A stretch of 64,000 nucleotides of DNA from Sesamum alatum (taxonomy: Eukaryota > Streptophyta > Magnoliopsida > Lamiales > Pedaliaceae). A program made the position numbers and the translations under genes. Below the pieces are notes generated by a model. It had not been told where the DNA came from, ran no database searches, and saw nothing but the letters and a program-made list of their open reading frames with translations. The stretch spans positions 12,165,193 to 12,229,192 of the forward strand of contig JACGWO010000010.1 in assembly GCA_034509735.1 (NCBI GenBank), read 5' to 3'. Within the stretch, counting starts at the first letter, position 1. Each line of letters begins with the position of its first letter. Shown piece after piece: positions 35,805-46,194 of this stretch.

Positions 35805-36135
35805 GGTACGTCTGGGCTTGTTTGGAGTTGGGCCCGATCTTGCTTCCTCTTTAATTGGTCCAACAATTGGTGTAATCAACCCAGCTTGAGCGAGGCCCAA
35901 ATCAATGCCTGCCTCATCTAGAACGATTTTGTCCTCAAGGTCAAGTGAGGGAAAATCATTGTTACGTCCTGAGATATTCGTGGGTCGCTTTAGATTCAGG
36001 TTTGGAATCCCACTCCACCAAAAGTTGAAACAACGGTTCCCGGTCAGTTGAACAGTTCGACAACCAAGAATCTTGTGTGGCCTGAATATAGGGAGGGAGC
36101 AGTCAATGTTGTTGGGTAAATTGCTGGCGGACATA
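35805..36135 (-). pseudogene. Gypsy polyprotein C-terminus
   Basis: The relic ends with a chromodomain-like tail: CKILGW-like start (here HKILGCRTVQ), FNFWWSGIPN, and FPSLDLEDKIVLDEAGIDLG, which matches the common gypsy ending. The frame is open for about 110 codons. It is cut off at the Helitron-like array, so the polypurine tract and 3' LTR are missing. Confidence 0.65.
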
Positions 36136-36299
36136 CGCGGGGAGCATTAATGTGGTTTCAGCAAGAAAATGTGAAAAATTGAGTGGATATGAGACCCCGG
36201 GGGTAACTTCTAACTCGTGAGAGATGGCATTAAAGCTGCAAAGAATACGAAATGACCCAAAATTCCGCTTAACTAATTTCTAAGAGGAACAACCTGTAA

Positions 36300-37500
36300 T
36301 AGTGAGTTGACAATATGTTCAGAGTTTAAAATAAACCCATTTGCCGATAGTATCGATCTTCGTAGTGAAGGATTGCTTGTTGTTCCATGCGGCGTCAAGC
36401 ATGGAGAAGATGGTGGTGCAGGAGCTGAAAAATGTGATGGCGTCTGAGTAGAAACTCGTCAAGAGATTCCATGGAAGAAGTGCCAACAATGTAATCGGTG
36501 ATCGATGGTGGTGGTGGTAAAGAGCCTGAAATGAAGTCATTTTAATGGAGGAATGGAAGTATGAATTGTATCAGAATTTGGCGGGGTGGAGGAATTTGAA
36601 GCAGAGACGAGGCTCTTCAGCCACAAAGTAAAGAGATATGTCTCTAAAACACGATTCGGGACCTTAGTTTGACCATCAAACTGAAGGTGATAAGATTTAC
36701 TAAAATTGAGATAGGTCCACTGAGTCGAAATAATTCACGCAAAAAACAGCTCATGAAGATGCGATCTCAAGCAGTGTCAATGAATTCAGGCGAGCCATGG
36801 AGGCAATATATTTCAACGGGGAAGGCCGCGACAAGAGAGGTGGCAGAAAAATGAGAGGGGAGGCTAATGAAGTGAGCGGGCTTGGTGAGGTGATCCACCA
36901 CTATCCAAATGTTCTTGCCAGCGGAAAGTGTCTTAAATCCTCCAAAACTTGAGAAGGAACTGAAGAGGTTGAACCAGATCGAACAATTTTTTAGTCAAAT
37001 ATTTATTTTGGTGATAGGTGGAATAGCAGTTGATAAATGAAGGAACATCATGGGAGGTACCTGGCCATGCGAAAGAGGAGGTTAATGGGGCTATTGTAGC
37101 TCTGATGCCCCAGTAGTCACCGACCTGCGTGGAGTGAAACTCGAGAATCAAAGAGAGTGAAAATCCGAATGGTCAGCAACAAAAATTTTACCCAAGTGGT
37201 AATCAAGGATTGAATAGAGGAGTATGTGAGGGAGTTTTATGGGTTGGTTGTGAGTTGGGGAATGAGTGTTTGCCCAGTGGGATCTGTATGAGTGAAGTTG
37301 CGCAATGGTATGGGGAATGAAAGTGGAGATAGCGGCGAACATAAGTAAGCTAGGAGACGGGCGCCGTAATAAAGTATTAGCGAAAACATTATCCTTGCTT
37401 GGGGTGTGAATGATTTGGGAAATGAGATAGTGCCGCCAATGTCAAACAACCTAAGCAATAGCAAACATTTTCCTCTCATAAGCTGAAAGCATTTGATCGC
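36300..37500 (-). pseudogene. Gypsy RNase H and integrase relics
   Basis: Scattered matches in changing frames. An AYERKMFAIA-like RNase H motif lies near 37485, and a WIVVDHLTK integrase core motif near 36910. Many stops. Domain identity is inferred from order and short motifs; details are uncertain. Confidence 0.5.
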
Positions 37501-37979
37501 TTAGCTTCTTGCTGAAAGAAGCGATAAGGTGACGATTTTGAGAGAGAACAACCCAGTAGCCACAAGAGAGGCATCAGTGGTGACGTCAAACAACAAAGAC
37601 AAATTCAGAAGGGTAAGAACCGGTAAAGATGACATGGAAGTTTTCAAGGCCTAAAATGTGGTAGCCAGCGTTGAAGTTCAGTAGAGGTCCATCAGAGGTG
37701 CTGCAATTGAAGCATAGTGGCTCACAAAATGCTGGTAATACATGGTTAGCCTAAGTAAACCTTGAAGCTTAGATAATGAACACGGAAGGTGTCATTCCGA
37801 AATAGCATCCAACTTGGATTAGTGCGCCACAACGTTGTGGGTTGAAATTACGTGGCCCGTATAGTCCACGGAGCAAACTCCAAAATGCCACTTGGAATAT
37901 TTTGCAATGAACTGATGTTGAACCAGAACATAGAGAACCTAGCTAAGGTGGGATAGATGAGAAGACCGATTACCGCTGT

Positions 37980-38345
37980 TAAAAAAAAAAGTCATAAAAA
38001 GAACTAAGACAAACTGGCAGAGAAAGGGTTGAAATAAGTCATTCATGATGGCCTGAAAAGTAGAGAGAGCGTTGGTCACGCCAAAGGGTATCATCGAGAA
38101 TTTGAAATGACCACCACAATAAAAAGATGATTTGAACGTCTATGTAGCACCAAGATCAATCTTGTGATAACCAAAATAAAAGTCAAGTGTAGAGAAAAAC
38201 ATCGCGCCATGCAATTCATCCATAAGTTCATCCACAGTCGAAATAAGAAATCTGACACAAACAGTGATAGCGTTGAGGGCTCTTTAGTCAACACAAAGAC
38301 ACCAAGCTATCTTTCTTCTTAACCAACAAAATTGGGGAAGAGAAT
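37980..38345 (-). pseudogene. Gypsy reverse transcriptase relic
   Basis: Motifs in order: ILLVKKKDS near 38335, LDFYFGYHKI near 38185 (from LDLRSGYHQI), and FKFSMIPFGVTNALSTFQAI near 38090 (from the conserved FxxMPFGLTNAPATFQ). The catalytic YVDD box is not visible downstream, where an A run interrupts at 37980. It is clearly RT-derived and not functional. Confidence 0.75.
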
Positions 38346-38599
38346 GCACTACTTAGTTTGATTATGCGGGTACCGGCAAGGCATTATGTTGTAGGTGGAG
38401 TGTTGGGAAGTAAGTGAATATGCTGATCTTGGGGACAGGTGGAGGTGACCATGGGAAATAGAGAATACTGAGTGGAATTTGTGGAGAAAGAAGAGTAGGT
38501 TGGGGGAAATGGAGTGAGTTGCTTGTGTGGGAAGGAGAATCTGGGAAGGAGTAACAGAGGCAGTAGGGTGGGGGCCTTCAGTGAGGGGAAAGTAGCAAG

Positions 38600-38986
38600 T
38601 TAGGGAGTAGATGAGGAGTGGCCGGTGAGAGTGATGAGAGGGTTAACATGGTGAAATTGCATTGACGGAACAAAGTAGTCCGAGCGGAATGGCTCAAGTG
38701 TACGTATCCATTGCACCCCAAGTAGCACATCGGCGCCATGGATAGTCAAAATGTAGCAGGGAGCATGGAACATATGTGATTCAATGGAGAAGGGTATTGT
38801 GGGACAAAGATCCGAACAGTGCACAGAGTCCTCGTTAGCCACCATAAAAGGGAATGAAGTGACAGGGGTCGCTTGAAGGCTAAAAATCTCAGTAATGTGA
38901 GGTTGTAATATATTATGAGAACTGTCAAAGTCGGCCAAAAAGTAATGGTGTGCCCATATATGAGTCCCTAGAGGCACAAGGTGCAA
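38600..38986 (-). pseudogene. Gypsy protease region
   Basis: A 128-codon open stretch with the late protease motifs CYILTIHGADVLLGVQWIRTLEP and a YFVPSMQFHH continuation, as in plant gypsy polyproteins. The active-site Asp region should lie just upstream but is obscured (NFLADFDSSHN replaces the usual D-S/T-G context). Confidence 0.65.
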
Positions 38987-39299
38987 GGCAATGCATCACC
39001 TGAAATAGCATAAGGTAAAAAACTAAAATTGCACACAATCAGGCGAAGGCGGTGTGGGAAAGAGGTGAGAGGTGGGGGTGGTGGAGATTCGGAAGCTGGG
39101 TGGTTGTCAGCAAGGAGTCACCAAAGGATGAATCAAGTTCATCAGTGAGTAGCAGCAGAAATTGTCTAGATTTGCAGTGGTGACCCGAGGCAAATTCTTG
39201 GTCGCAATTAAAACATAAGCCATGAGAGCGGCGGTCTTACATTTTGACAGGGGAAAGCCGATGTATAGGAAAAGGTGTTTTGGAAGATGGAGCCAAAAA

Positions 39300-40070
39300 T
39301 AGGGGAGGACGGTGAGGAGGTTAGGGAATGCGATTTGACATAATAGAAGGAAGGTAGATGTCATTGCTCTTGGATTCATGGAGTTTGGCAAGGCCAATTT
39401 CTTGATTGATATAAGAAGGTTTGAGGACTGCAAGCTTGCATGAATGTCGGCGTGAAGGCCAAAAATAAAACAATTGAGAATAGACCCACCACCACCTTAT
39501 TACAAATCCTATCAAACTGCCTGAAACATCGCAATAGAATTGTGTTGGTGAATCCTGAAAAGTGTAGCCTGATGATTTTCAAATGTGGAGTGTCAAAATC
39601 TCAACTGTAAGGCACGGGTGAAAGACTCCCAAAAAGACAACTAAAGATTGTTGAACATCCATTGGAACCAACTTAGTGCATCACCTGTCATATAGAATGC
39701 GATTGTGTCCGTATGCTGATTAGGAGGTATGTGATAAAAAGCAAAGTATTTTTCTATCTGAAAAACCCATGCCAAGGGATCGGAATCATCAAATGGTTGT
39801 ATGTGAAGTTTGGGGGTTTGGAAACAGAGTTGGCTGGAGAGTGTGTGGAAGTTGTTGGGGAAGGTAGGGTGAAACCCAGGAGGCGTGGTGACTAGAGGAA
39901 GCTGAGAGAGGTAGGTAGTATAGGTCGACGAAAGGGAAGAGATTTTCTGTTGGAGGTCTGTCACAGTGGCAACCGAGGAGTCATGGAACCACAGAAGTGT
40001 GAAACTTGGCGAGACACTCGGAGAGGGAAAGGATGGCCTCCTCTGGAGCTTGGGTTGATTTAGGAGGCAT
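39300..40070 (-). pseudogene. Gypsy gag relic
   Basis: Starts at a Met near 40070 (MPPKSTQAPEEAILSLSE). A stop and shift follow. The stretch at 39964-39641 then holds the Retrotrans_gag signature FDDSDPLAWVFQIEKYFAFY and FYMTGDALSWFQWM. Downstream fragments near 39580-39320 continue gag in other frames. Capsid protein of the element, not functional. Confidence 0.75.
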
Positions 40071-40509
40071 GAGGGAGGAGAATGAAAGCGTCAATAATGG
40101 AGGCAATGGCTAAGATAATTCCCAATTAGAGCATAGAAATGGCTCCAGGAAGAGAGAAATGAAAGAATCTTTTCTATTAAAACGGATTGTCCTTTCCATT
40201 GTTGTACCATTGTCAAGTATATTGTTCAACTTTACATCATTTTAGAATCTTGTCATCATCTCTTAACCTTTGTTTCTAACTAATTTTGCTCATTAATTAG
40301 TTCTTTCGGCCCACAAACATTTATATATCTAAAAGTCATTTTAAAAATTGACAGGCTTCTTACGGGTATGTTTATGCCTGTTTGGAGTTGGGCCTGATTC
40401 TGCTCCCTCTTCAATTGGTGTAATTAGCCAGCTTCAGTGAGGCCCGTATCATGCATCTACAACCCATTTCCCGTTACCATACATATGAGAATATTTGAGT
40501 GTCATTCCC

Positions 40510-41097
40510 TTACTCAAAGCCCGTAGTTTTGTCAAAAATGGTCCAACCGCCAATTCCCTCGCCCTGAAGTGATAGTGTGTCGCACGGTTTGAGAGTCCAA
40601 CTTAATCCATATTTTCTTAAAGCCACGAGCAACAGCATCTTCCAGCCCACAAACCACTGCTGCCGACTTCGCAAGCGTGTCACTAAGGAAAAAAATAGCA
40701 ATTTGCATCTCTATGTTCTCTAAGTTGTTCCATTTTAAAAAATACGATGAAGTAAATTGATTCATTTTAAGAATATAGTAAGATAAATTGTTATTTTATT
40801 TTACATATGAGATGATTTACTCATTTACAATATCAAAGAGGGTTGCTTTTATTTTTCTCATTTTTAATATGCAAATACAACCAGACCTCGATGGTCTGGC
40901 AATAGACCTCCACAGCTGGCCTTCCCAGAGTTGCCTTGCGTCGCGCCGTTGCGGTTGAACTTCAGCCAATTGTCATCAGGCGGAGTCCACGTGACGACCT
41001 TGCGGTGCACAGGTTCGAGTTTTGCAAATGGTCGAGCTTGAAGATCCTGCTCATATAGAATTGATGCCAATGATGCACATGGTCGAGCTTGTAACAC
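40510..41097 (-). pseudogene. LINE-type RNase H domain, split by a MITE
   Basis: On the minus strand, 41097-40864 reads WTPPDDNWLKFNRNGATQGN, then KASCGGLLPDHRGLVVFAY. It resumes at 40690-40510 with LAKSAAVVCGLEDAVARGFK, IWIKLDSQTV and TSGRGNWRL. This is the RVT_3-type RNase H domain found at the end of plant LINE polyproteins. The first catalytic Asp is replaced (FNRNG) and the Glu is Lys (AKSAAV), while LDSQ keeps its Asp. It is therefore dead by substitution as well as by insertion. No LINE RT was found next to it. A free-standing plant RNase H-like gene fragment is the alternative. Confidence 0.75.
40683..40866. mobile_element. Fold-back MITE, copy 2
   Basis: Shares TAGCAATTTG, GTAAATTGATTCATTTTAA and GTAAATTGTTATTTTATTTT-like strings with 4072-4313, in the same order, and sits in the middle of the RNase H pseudogene. 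Confidence 0.65.
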
Positions 41098-42730
41098 ATA
41101 CTTGATATACTACGTATAACATATATAATTGTATATTATATCATTTTATCTTATTTATATTTTTCTTGTGTTATTATATATTTGGAATAAGCATAAAAGT
41201 TTTATTTTTGTTTGGGAGCCATGTAAACTAACTTCTTAATTAATCATAATAAAATAAAATAACATATTTTTCAAAATCGAACGTGTGTTTGTTCACTTTT
41301 TTTTTAGTTTTTACTTTATTAAATAAGGTATATATTTTGCATCAACAATATATTAGTGTTTTTATTTTTTTTCTTATTACTTATACTAGGAAGCATGACA
41401 TTCGATACAAATATATTTTTAAAGGTAAAAATTATCATGTATGTTAATTTTGTAATATTATTTATATTTTTTGTGATTGAAAAATTAGTATTATACAATT
41501 ACATTTTCAAACGAATTGATAACAATTATTTTAATTGATAAGAAAATTATTTAATTTTATTATTTGTAATTCACTTTCTAAATTTAATTGATACTATTGA
41601 ATAAAAAATATTCCCAAAATTAAGATTTCGTATTTTATATATTCACTAATGATTATTTCATTATTATGTATCAAACCCATGAATATGAAAATCAAAATAA
41701 TGTAATAATAATATTAAAAAAATTAATAATAAAGTAAAACTAATTAGTTGAATCTCCTTATCTTTGATAGGAGATATTCTAATTTTATAAAATTGATCAA
41801 TTTTATATATAGGTTTTATTATGCCTATTTTCTGTTGTTTGATTTTGCTTTTTTTTTTTGTTATATTTTGTATGTGTATGTTTTATGTTTTCTTTTACTA
41901 GCATATTAGAATGTCATTTATTTTTAATTTATTAACACTAAATAATGATAAACTAATTATTTATTGACTATTGTTATAAAAATATAACCTAATTGTACCA
42001 TAGTACCAATATTTATATTGTAAGATCCTGTAATGTATATTAATTATATTTCAGTATTAACTTTTAAATATTGTCAAAGTATTATTTACACGCTTTATTA
42101 GCTTCTAAATTTTGAAATATTATGTATAAATTTTTATTTTTTGCCTTTATATTGTAATCTTTTAGTTCTATATATTTGTAGTTTAATTTCTTGATCTTAT
42201 TTTCATATGAATCTAATTGGTATAATCTATTTATTATTCAATAATATATTATATTACAACTTAATATTTTATATGACATTTGTTGTTGTACAACTTTTAT
42301 GCCTATTAATATAAAAAAAATAAAAAATCCAATCCTATCAGTACTAAGAGATTCACTTAATAATTGAACTTTCATAAGTAATTTTAATTTAATAATATTA
42401 GATTCATATCTCAATTTTTATTCTCTTTAGTACGTACTCATACTTTTAAAACTTTTAAGTTATTTTTATAAATTTATTCCTGAAAAAATATATTAATCTC
42501 ACTGGTTTATTTATTTATCATGTTTTTAATTTTTGTAGTTTTAATATAATTAACTCATTTTCTATTTATTATTTTATTGTACTAAGTCTATTCTCATAAT
42601 TTATTAATTTTCTCAATATGAAAATGTAACTGTAGTAATGTGTTAGTATACAATTATTTTAAAATCTTATACTTTTAATTGTTATTATGTTAGTGTTTAC
42701 TTATCATTTGACTTTGCTTATTTTTGTAAG
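41098..42730. other. Very AT-rich intergenic stretch
   Basis: No gene or element border is supported. Confidence 0.55.
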
Positions 42731-42985
42731 GGAAAATAACATTTTTCATCATGTAATTTAGGGTCTTTTCACTTCAGTTTGATCCGTTGATTTTGGGATT
42801 CTGATCACTTTTAATCCCATAAATATTAAAAAGTAGCATTTTTTGTCCTATGACACATTTTCGTTGGATATCAACGAAAAATACCATGTGGCGTTAAGTA
42901 CATAATAATAAAAGGGGACCAAATGTTACAACTTGTATGCACCTTTTAAAGAATAAAAATAGTTCTATTTGTCTTGTTAGGACCT
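42731..42985. mobile_element. Fold-back MITE, truncated third copy
   Basis: Left arm GGAAAATAACATTTTTCATC and interior match 23605-23999. The right arm is not found, so the copy is truncated near 42985. Confidence 0.6.
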
Positions 42986-43758
42986 ATAATTACGTTAATT
43001 AGTTTACTACTCAATAAGGGAATGAGTTAAATTAAGTTATTTATTATATTACTATTTACGATCTTCTTTAATGTCAATGTCTTGGGGGAGTGAGCATGGT
43101 GTTTTTAGCCTATTAATATTAAAATAAAATTATTAGTCAGAAGTCACACTCTTTTTAAAATTTTCAATAATACTTCTGATTTAACTAGATTGATAATTTT
43201 CATTCATTATCAAATTTTGATATTTATTCATTATTATATATATATATATATATTGATAGATTTGAGTTTAGATTAAATCTTTCTTAATGTAAAGATTTGT
43301 CGGAGCAAAGTAATTGTGTTAAAATATTACTGCCATATTAATTTTTTTAGTTGAATATGTTATTCATCTCTAAGTACTTTAGAGCAATTAGGACTCTTAA
43401 TGATTTTTTTCTTTATAGAATTTTATTCTTTTATAACTAATTTTTATTTATTATTAAAAGGAGAAATTAAATAAGGTATAGTTATCCTTTAATGGGATAC
43501 ACACATTTAGGAATTCATATTTTTATATATAGTATAGATATAAATATAAATATAAATATATCTATATATTATGTTGCCTTTATGCCTATTTAATTAAATT
43601 TAATAACCACAATGGTCGTGGTCTTCGTTTAAGCGTCAGTTTTGGAGCATAAAACATGATTGACACGCTGGTGAAGATGTTTGGCATGGAGTAAACTTCG
43701 ACAGTTTTCAAAAACATAGGTGGAAGAGCGTGATTTACTCATTTTCTTTTCTTTCACC

Positions 43759-43766
43759 TATTTATA
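43759..43766 (+). promoter_or_regulatory. TATA box of the defensin gene
   Basis: TATTTATA, 77 bp before the start codon. Confidence 0.55.
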
Positions 43767-43842
43767 CTTGTATATGAAGTGGAACTTTTCTCAGAATAAG
43801 AAGCATTTTAACAATAAATTTTGGCTTATTGCATTCACTATT

Positions 43843-44911
43843 ATGGAGATTAAGAAGGCATTTGGTGTTTTTTTAATGTTACTGATTATCATGGTTGCTC
43901 GTAAGTACTCTTTCTATTTTATAATTCTTTTTTGACAACTTTACCTTCCCTTTACAACATTGTAGTTTAATTATATAGTTATGTGAGTATATTTATATCT
44001 GCACATTAGAAAAAAAATTAATATTAGCTACATTTCTAATAATCATGGCTAAAAATCGTGGTAAATAACTATTATTAATTATGATTAAATAAAAATCAAT
44101 GCAAAAACTAGTTTTTCCATCATGAAAAGTTTATTTGCCACGGCTTTTAGCCGTGGTAAAAACATTCACTATGGCTTTTATCCATGGCAAATGTTTTAGC
44201 CACCCTCGTAAAAACCACGGTCGACAACCGTTACGTGACCGTGGTCAAGGACTATTCGTTACGATTATTTAGTATTAATAATGACAATTAACCATGATTA
44301 AATGTCATATTTTTTGTAGTGGCATACACATGCTTTCAAACATTGAGATTTATATAATGTTCATTGTTTGCTCCTAAATTCCGTATGTTGTTATTGAACT
44401 ATGACTTTAAGATGAAACTAATAGATCTTTTAACTACAAAACTCAATATATTGATTTTATTCCTATAATATGGTCAAATACAACATTTTTTTAGTCAACT
44501 TAATTGAATAATATTAAATTTAATAATAATAAGTTATCCTGAATGACAATATTTATCTATGATGTTACGTTTCTTTGTCATCAACTGCTTCACATAATAG
44601 TATTGTTTGTGCATGTTGGTATATATTGAATTATTCTTAAATAAATATATTATAATTATTATTATAGTTGCTTTCTGGTACGATGGCTCCTATAATAGCA
44701 TTTTGTCTTGTCGAATACAGATGTCACCGTCCCTCATGTGGAAGCGAAAACAGAACCAAAACTTTGCATAGCAAAGAGCAACAAATTCAAAGGCTTCTGC
44801 TTACAAGACCCCAAGTGTGTTTCAGTTTGCAAAACAGAGGGATTCACTGGTGGTAGATGCCGAGGGTTCCGTCTTCGTTGTTACTGCACTAAAACCTCTG
44901 CACACTGTTAA
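43843..44911 (+). CDS. Plant defensin (two exons, 82 residues)
   Basis: Secreted cysteine-stabilised antimicrobial peptide of the plant defensin (gamma-thionin) family. Exon 1 is 43843-43900, followed by a GTAAGT donor. Exon 2 is 44721-44911, after TACAG. The intron has phase 1 and falls in the signal peptide, the conserved position for plant defensin genes. Residues 1 to about 28 are the signal peptide ([19 protein letters not shown]...). The mature part has eight cysteines in defensin spacing, in four motifs: KLC, FKGFC, CVSVC and [13 protein letters not shown], ending HC. The GxC and CxC signatures are present, and a basic R/K-rich C-terminal half would suit membrane binding. No stop or shift is present, so it appears functional. 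It would act in the apoplast. The conserved Glu and aromatic positions are only partly kept (GFTGG). It is the best host gene in the window. Confidence 0.9.
44004..44321. mobile_element. CACTA-type MITE inside the defensin intron
   Basis: Ends CATTAGAAAAAAAATT (degenerate CACTACAAAAA) and TTTTTTGTAGTG, with a perfect 3-bp duplication GCA (44001-44003 and 44322-44324). The interior has repeated CCACGG/CCGTGG motifs in both orientations. It is 318 bp with no coding capacity, so it was moved by a CACTA transposase in trans. Confidence 0.8.
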
Positions 44912-44949
44912 TTAAAGTGTTCACTAGTTCAGAAAATATGCGCTCCAGT

Positions 44950-45297
44950 TATAAATGGTGATATATAACAATCTCCATAATTGGTGAAGTTTAAGCATAT
45001 GATTTTATTTTTTCTTATGCATTTTTGAAATATAGTAATTATTTTAAATTTTATTATAAATACATATAGTTATCATGTATGAATGCACGCATCTCTTGAT
45101 GTTTGTAATTATACATCTTTAATAGTATAGTTTGTAACATCAAATTTTGTGATCTATAAATACCACTACGTAATTCATTTGTAAATAAGCTCTTGGAAAA
45201 TAAGAAAAAAAGATTCGGAGAGAATAGTTATTCTTATTATTTTTCATATACAGTTAGGAGTGATAGACCAACAAATTTAGAGTTTTTCTAAGTTTAT
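44950..45297 (+). mobile_element. Probable LTR remnant of a second copia family
   Basis: A TATA box (CTATAAATAC, 45154-45163) is followed by a sequence ending just before ATGTTATCAGCATG (about 45300), a degenerate Met-type primer site. A copia gag relic lies downstream at 46195. The left border is not defined. Confidence 0.4.
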
Positions 45298-46194
45298 GAC
45301 ATGTTATCAGCATGACTTTACACTCGATCAAGGTAAAATGTCATTTTTCTCTACGTATAATTTTTATTCCTTATTTACTTACTTCTACAATATTATAGTT
45401 ATTTTTTTCTTTTATTTAAGAACGAGAGATGAATAGTTATATTCTATACATTTTATTGTCCCATGAAGTGCACATGTATAAATAAGGGATTTATCGTAAT
45501 TGATATTGCCTTTAGAAGTAGACATATAATTCTTGATTTGATCCCCTAAGGTGGATGCATTCTATAAAATTTCATTGTTTTCCGACGTAAGTAATGAGTT
45601 AAATTACCTCCAGCGCTAGGTGAAATATTTGATACCAATTGTATGCATTATCATCCCTAAAGCGATGATAAGAATATAACTATTGATTTTTCTCATCACA
45701 TGAAGTGATTTGAGACAATGGCTTGATTTAAGAAGTCTAAAACTTCTTTATTTATTTAATTAAAGTGTTTATTTCGTTGATATCATGATATATATATATA
45801 TATATTGTGATTCTATTTTTGGCTAACTTGACGTCAATTTCATTACGTCACCAACATTGTTATCCTTCATATGCCTACATGCATGATTCTAAATATTTTG
45901 TTAACATTATTATATGAAATACAATTTAATTATTGACAAAAATAATTTGACATGAATCCCATGTAATTGCTATTTGTAACATGATAATGCCCAACTTAAT
46001 TTTTTGAATATATTAATACCATGTATACATGCCTTAAATAATCCAATTCAGTTACATGGTAACATATATGTTCGTAATTGTTAGTAATTTTTTTGTCTTT
46101 TTTAGTTCATATGTATGTGTAATATATTTGATTCAACATATATATATATTGAATCTTATGCTAAAAGTGCATATTAACTTATTGTAGGTAAATA
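45298..46194. other. Leader or intergenic stretch before the copia gag relic
   Basis: AT-rich, no gene. (AT)n run at about 45788-45806. If the primer-like site at 45300 is real this is the leader of the second copia family. Confidence 0.4.

Larger units (their letters stand above)
34870..35805. repeat. Tandem array of Helitron-like units, period about 440 bp
   Basis: The spacer after each copy is also repeated (TATATAAAAAGAAATCC..., then a T-rich run ending near AATGTGACATG). This gives two full units and the start of a third at about 35738. The array ends exactly against the gypsy relic at about 35805. Confidence 0.7.
35805..40450 (-). mobile_element. Degenerate Ty3/gypsy element
   Basis: In minus orientation it reads gag (40070 to about 39300), protease (38986-38600), RT (about 38345-37980), RNase H and integrase relics (37480-36300) and the polyprotein C-terminus (36135-35805). 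RT before integrase marks it as Ty3/gypsy. Stops and shifts occur every 100-300 bp. A second copy of the polyprotein 3' end (40373-40450) lies upstream of gag, so about 40110-40372 may be the LTR between two element copies. Confidence 0.8.

Noticed and set aside
36319..36540. His-rich minus-strand ORF near the gypsy integrase
   Set aside because: It is a frame of the decayed integrase region, not a separate gene.
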